Shown one piece after another: positions 59,856 to 64,000 of a stretch of DNA of 64,000 bases; within the stretch, counting starts at the first letter, position 1, and each line of letters opens with the position of its first letter. The notes under the pieces are model-generated. The model was given only the letters and a program-made list of their open reading frames with translations. It searched no databases and was not told the DNA's origin. The translations under genes and the position numbers were made by a program. The stretch is from Rhabditophanes sp. KR3021. Its lineage: Eukaryota > Nematoda > Chromadorea > Rhabditida > Alloionematidae. Location of the stretch: contig CAUJLY010000001.1 of assembly GCA_963281155.1 (NCBI GenBank), positions 3,720,001 to 3,784,000 of the forward strand, in the 5' to 3' direction.

Positions 59856-60508
59856 ATGGGTAGGTTTTATTTTTAGTATTTCTCAGCTTTATTACATTTT
59901 TCTTTTTAGAGCACGTCAACAGAGGAGATAGCTTGCATCATCATGAAATGGGTCATGGGGGAAATCCTTTCTTAAAGTCCAAAATCTTTGGTATGTCCGA
60001 AAGTGGTGACAAAAAAATAGTTACCCCCAGCAGTGGAGATTTGCACTGTCTCCTTGGAACTGCCAAAAGAAACCATACTGAGAAGGCAATCGCCGATCAT
60101 CAAAAGAAGGAAAAATGGGAACCATTTTTTAAACTTTACAATCACGAAATCGATTGTTCAAGTGCCTTGCCGTTACCTTGTACTCTTGACGATACTGTTC
60201 CAGAGGAATTCCTGTGCAATTTCAATATTCCAGGTCATGAATACGAATTTAAGTATGTTGATACAAAGTATCATTTAAGAAATATTGAGCAGTACTGGAA
60301 GAACAAATATAAATGCACCAGTCATGAAATCAAGCAAAGGGCTTCAGAAGCTGATCAAACCTCCGATTCTTCTGAAATGGACACATTTGACTCTGGGATA
60401 TGGGAAGACCAGCATATAGAAATTCCATCTTTCGGCGATATTGACATTTTAGAATGTGACAACGAATTCGACGACGGCATTGGCCTTGATTTTGCCAGTC
60501 TTTACTAA
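59856..60508 (+). CDS. Acidic intracellular protein, unrecognised
   Basis: Exon 1 contributes only ATGG (59856-59859). After a 50-base intron, exon 2 (59910-60508) completes a 200-residue frame starting MEHVNRGDSLHHHEMGHGGN. The chain has no leader or membrane segment. Its central region is folded-looking and aromatic-rich (KWEPFFKLYNHEIDCSSALP, FLCNFNIPGHEYEFKYVDTK, IEQYWKNKYKC). The last 50 residues are strongly acidic (DSSEMDTFDSGIWED, DILECDNEFDDGIGLDF), resembling transcriptional activation tails. A poly(A) signal lies at 60577-60582. No domain recognised. The spliced start is supported by the good donor GTAGGT and acceptor TTTTTAG, and by the absence of another in-frame ATG before residue 14. 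Confidence 0.7.
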
Positions 60509-61686
60509 TTAATGCCTAACATTATCTCAACAACAATTACTTGTACTTTTGTATATTTTAACTCCCTTATTTCAAAAATAAATGTCTTTTAACTTGTGTA
60601 TAAAATAACGACTATCATATTGGTTTTTACCATAAATGCATATTTTTATTTATATCATTCATTACTTCCCATTTTATTGCTGAGAACTAATTGTTTTTGT
60701 TATTTATTAGAAGCGGAAATAAGATTACTTATATTATTACTTTATTTGGCAGGTGCACATCAATTTAATGGCTCATGCTTATTTATTTATTAAGTAAATA
60801 TTAAATCAAATTAGATTCTAAGTTGAAGTTTGCATTTATACTTTTGGTTAAGTAACAACCAAATATTCCGTTTCTACTTATTTAAAGAGTGCAGAAATAT
60901 AATTAAAAATCCGTACTCAGCAAAATAACCCCGATATTTAATTTTATACATGATGCATTGTGTCTGTGCCTCTACTTACCCACGCCCCTTTTTGACTGAC
61001 TAATTCAAGTTTTTAAATTGCACACTAGTGACAGCGAGTCTTTGGACGAAAACTTGGAAACGAGTATACGACAATTTGTAAATGTATTGTGTTGGGTCGT
61101 TGCGATCTCCGAAACTTCAATTTCAATTTACTGTAGTTTAGGTAGCCTTTTTTTCATTAGCTTTCCACCATTTTAAGGGCAACTCTGTTTTCTTTAAATT
61201 GATCCAAAATATTTATATATTCATCCGTCGAATAAAATTTCATCCAAAGTTTAAAAAAGTGCATTTATGTTACTATCGAGTCATCTTTGTGTATCTTCTG
61301 CAGCATGTTATGAGTGTATTAGACAAAGTCACCGTTTTCATTCATAAACTTTACATTAATGCTAATTTCAGAGTGTTCACTTTGAACCTTTTTCATTCAC
61401 CATAAGCCCCATATGTATAGATCCTCTTAAAAGGAAACAACAAATTGGTAAGTATTCGAATAGATTATATGTCTTTTTAAATCTTGCTTTAAACTTCAAT
61501 CAACGGTCACCACTGCACATTTGTGCAAACCCAATAATCATGTGGTGGTATTAGATTAGAAATTTGAATTACTTTTTATGGATGGCTTTTAATATGCCTA
61601 TTACTCTTAATTCTTTACACCATTCGGTCTTTGTCTGTATATGATAGGACGTTTTTACTTTTGCTTTTAATTTTCTTTCTTTGCAG
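60509..61686. other. Intergenic plus probable 5' untranslated exon of the SFMBT-type gene
   Basis: Mostly featureless AT-rich DNA. A strong donor (AAATTG/GTAAGT) near 61447-61453 and the acceptor TTTGCAG just before 61687 suggest a non-coding first exon ending near 61447 and a 240-base intron. Confidence 0.4.
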
Positions 61687-61706
61687 GTTTGTCAAAATTT
61701 GATAAA

Positions 61707-64000
61707 ATGTCGAACTATTACAATAAAGAAGTCTTTCCGTTCAACAAGAGCTTTCCAGAGGTTCATTCACCAGCACTCTTTCACGACTTGTCCTTCGTTC
61801 ATAAACCAATTGTGGAAACAATCATGCGACCAGGTGATAAGATAATTATCTCACTGACTGGCAAGCACAAAGATTGTGAAGCTGGACGTTTCATAAATGT
61901 TATTGCGGATACAGTAACAGTCATCTTGCTAGACCTAACCATTGTCATTGTTCCAGTTGAAAATGTTTGGATTCGATCAAGTCACAAAGACGAATGTCTT
62001 GTAATTGACAAAATCACAGATCATGTTATTAAAGAGACAACTGATATCAGTCCCTACACTTACATTGATCAAGATAAAAACTTATTCCAGCGTTTGTGTA
62101 AGGAAAAATGCTTACGCAAAATCTCCTCTCTGATAGAAACTGGCAAGTTTGTTTTGTATATGGATAAACAATCGATGGCACACTACGCAGAGATCGTTGC
62201 TGTAGAAGGTGCTTTTATTTTGATCAAACTAGCAGACGGCGAATGCAAGCTGGAACCAATTCGCTCAGCCTCTATCAAACCCCTAAACTCCCTTTCAAAA
62301 TATCATGGCCACATTTTGTACAAAAGATCTAACCCAGACACGGCTAAGCTAGCTTTCTCTAATCCACTATCCAAATTAGTCTTTTGGAAAGACCAAGCAA
62401 TGCAGCATGAAATTACAAAGGGCATGGAATTAGAGATTATTCTGCCCTTTTACCCGCACATCCATCTTTATTGGCTTTATATCAAGTGTTGTCAATGAAA
62501 TAATGTTTGAGGTCACAATTATTGAACATTTAGACAACAAAAAAAATAGAAAAATTCTATGTGACCGGGACTGCGAATTTTTGTTACCCAGACATTTCTG
62601 TGAAACAAACCACCTACGCTTATCTAAGCCATTTGAGTCAATGACTGGTGCTAGTTACAAGCAATTTAAAAAAGAGCAAAAAATGTGTGGCTTTGTAAAA
62701 ATGGGTCATTTGCACCTGCCCAACCTGAATAATGATATTCCTGAGTTTACATCTCTCGAAGTATTTGATGGTGTCAATCTAATTATGCACCAAGCAACAA
62801 TCGTTAAGGCTGTTGAACATCTTCTTTTCATCGTCAAAAATGACTCTAACACAATGAAGCCACTTGCTTACAGTTGTAGATCTAATTTGCTCTTTCCCGT
62901 TAACACCTCAGTAGAGTGTAGTATTGTTCTGAATACTCCTGCGTCACCTCATTACATTGAAAGTAGGCGTTTTTCGCACGAACGGGATTTTGAGAAGGTT
63001 AACTCTGAAAGTCCAATGACTTACTTCGGCCCAAGAAAGCCAGATGTCTTACCTGCCCTTCGTGACCCATCTATTTGGTCTCCAGTCTTTTACATTAATG
63101 CCCAATGCAACGTTGGTCCTTTCCTCAAGAAAGATGTATTTATTAAGGGACAAAGAGTTTTTCAAAGTGGACCGATTCATGAAGTCATTCAGTTATTGGC
63201 TAAGACGACTTTAAATGCTGCTGAAAACATGTCCAAGAATAAACTAGTCCAAATCTGGACTGGCTCAACTGCCTCACTGAAGTACAACAAAAATGACAGT
63301 ACTGAAATTGAGGAATTCATGCACACTATCCGCCCTAATAATAAGCTTTCATTGACCTTGAGATGTTGCTATACCGCAAAAGATTTTCCTAATTTCTTAA
63401 AGGCCATGATGTTCAGACTGAACTGCTGTCCAAACTTGGTATCATTACTGGACTTGAAAAATGAAGAATGCCCCTGCAAATGTAAAAATGTTGTTCCATG
63501 GTACAAAAATAATTCCAAGGCTCATGCTGTATTGCAAGGAGCTGACTTCAACAACGGACCATCAAGTGGGACACGTGGAAAAAGAAGCGTCGGGACTAAA
63601 CGTGGAAACAATCAGTACACCGTAAGGAACATCGAAAATGAGGTCAAGAAACGTAAAATTGAAGAGGACTTTAATGAAGAGATAAATCAGGAATTAAATC
63701 AAGAGTCACAGAATTCAGACGATTTAAACAATGAGAATACACCTTACGTTCGTAAGGCTAGGAAAAGAAAGATTGAGAAGGTGAATAATGAAGAAGAGGC
63801 TGCCCCTTCAGCTCCATTGAGAAGAAGCTCTAGACAAGTAAAACCAAGGAAAGACGTATATTTGGGGAAAGACAATAGCATCACTACGGAAAGTTTGACT
63901 CCTTCATCTTTGTCGAGATCAAATACTCCAGAAGAAGAGCAAAATGGTTTGCCAGCGGAGGGATATCATCCTCTTGAAGTTGGATCTAAATCACCCGAAG
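61707..64000 (+). CDS. SFMBT: SFMBT-type Polycomb protein with MBT repeats and SLED domain (3' partial, apparent frameshift)
   Basis: SFMBT proteins bind methylated histones through four MBT repeats and help recruit Polycomb silencing in the nucleus. The first frame runs from the ATG at 61707 to a TGA at 62496-62498, with divergent MBT-like sequence (IMRPGDKIIISLTG, QHEITKGMELE). From about 62434 a second frame, one base on, continues without a stop to the window end: MBT sequence (FIGFISSVVNEIMFEV, LFPVNTSVECSI), then a SLED domain (FYINAQCNVGPFLKKDVF, SGPIHEVIQLLAKT, LNCCPNLVSLL). A basic, acidic and RRSSRQVKPRK linker follows, as before the C-terminal SAM domain, which would lie beyond the window. 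The single frame break in otherwise intact sequence is probably a sequence error, or else a real mutation. Confidence 0.82.

Noticed and set aside
62379..62433. 55-base intron (GTCTTT...TTAG) that would bridge the SFMBT frames in phase
   Set aside because: The donor is poor and it would remove the conserved GMELE of an MBT repeat; a frameshift is the simpler reading, though RNA should decide.
1..64000. CRISPR arrays, insertion sequences, operons with ribosome-binding sites
   Set aside because: The DNA is eukaryotic: introns, poly(A) signals and animal gene families throughout; no direct-repeat/spacer pattern was seen.

Overview
This window is metazoan nuclear DNA, not bacterial. It is very AT-rich. 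Genes are split by many introns of about 40-60 bases with GT...TTTTAG or TTTCAG ends, alongside a few introns of 1-5 kb, and there are long gene-poor stretches. The conserved genes are animal genes: cytoplasmic dynein intermediate chain, COX10, ataxin-3, an IBR zinc-finger protein, a GAPR-1-like CAP protein, NDC80, EVI5-type RabGAP and an SFMBT-type MBT protein. The compact introns and a secreted protein combining chitin-binding-like and many short Cys-rich modules suggest a moulting invertebrate, most likely nematode-like. That placement is an inference; no ribosomal or mitochondrial marker is present to test it.

Layout. 1-801: 3' end of dynein intermediate chain (+). 1.7-4.5 kb: three small secreted-protein genes. 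4.7-6.0 kb: COX10 (-). 6.3-7.0 kb: an unrecognised acidic protein (-). 7.4-9.5 kb: ataxin-3 (-), with a 1.1-kb intron holding decayed coding-like DNA. 9.9-12.7 kb: two secreted proteins (-), one with tandem glycine-rich repeats and a Cys-rich tail, one with a degenerate lectin-like C-terminus. 13.8-19.2 kb: IBR protein (-). 19.2-24.2 kb: no gene seen. 24.2-24.8 kb: CAP protein (+). 24.9-27.7 kb: two secreted/GPI-like proteins and a coiled-coil protein (-). 28.7-30.4 kb: NDC80 (+). 31.2-32.0 kb: Lys/Pro/Glu-repeat protein (-). 35.7-49.3 kb: a 14-kb EVI5-type gene (+) in seven exons, with a likely internal alternative first exon. 51.2-54.3 kb: large Cys-rich matrix protein (+). 54.4-57.8 kb: a type I membrane protein, a chitin-binding-like pseudogene on the opposite strand, and an extracellular leucine-rich repeat protein. 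59.9-60.5 kb: unrecognised protein (+). 61.7 kb to the end: SFMBT-type gene (+), running off the window and broken by an apparent frameshift.

Two layers mix here. Housekeeping genes (mitochondrial haem A synthesis, ubiquitin signalling, kinetochore, dynein transport, Rab trafficking, chromatin) lie among at least seven short, fast-evolving secreted proteins. Several of the latter share a TATATTAA-type box just upstream of very short leaders, suggesting a common tissue-specific promoter class. All exon joins were worked out by hand from splice consensus, reading phase and family similarity.
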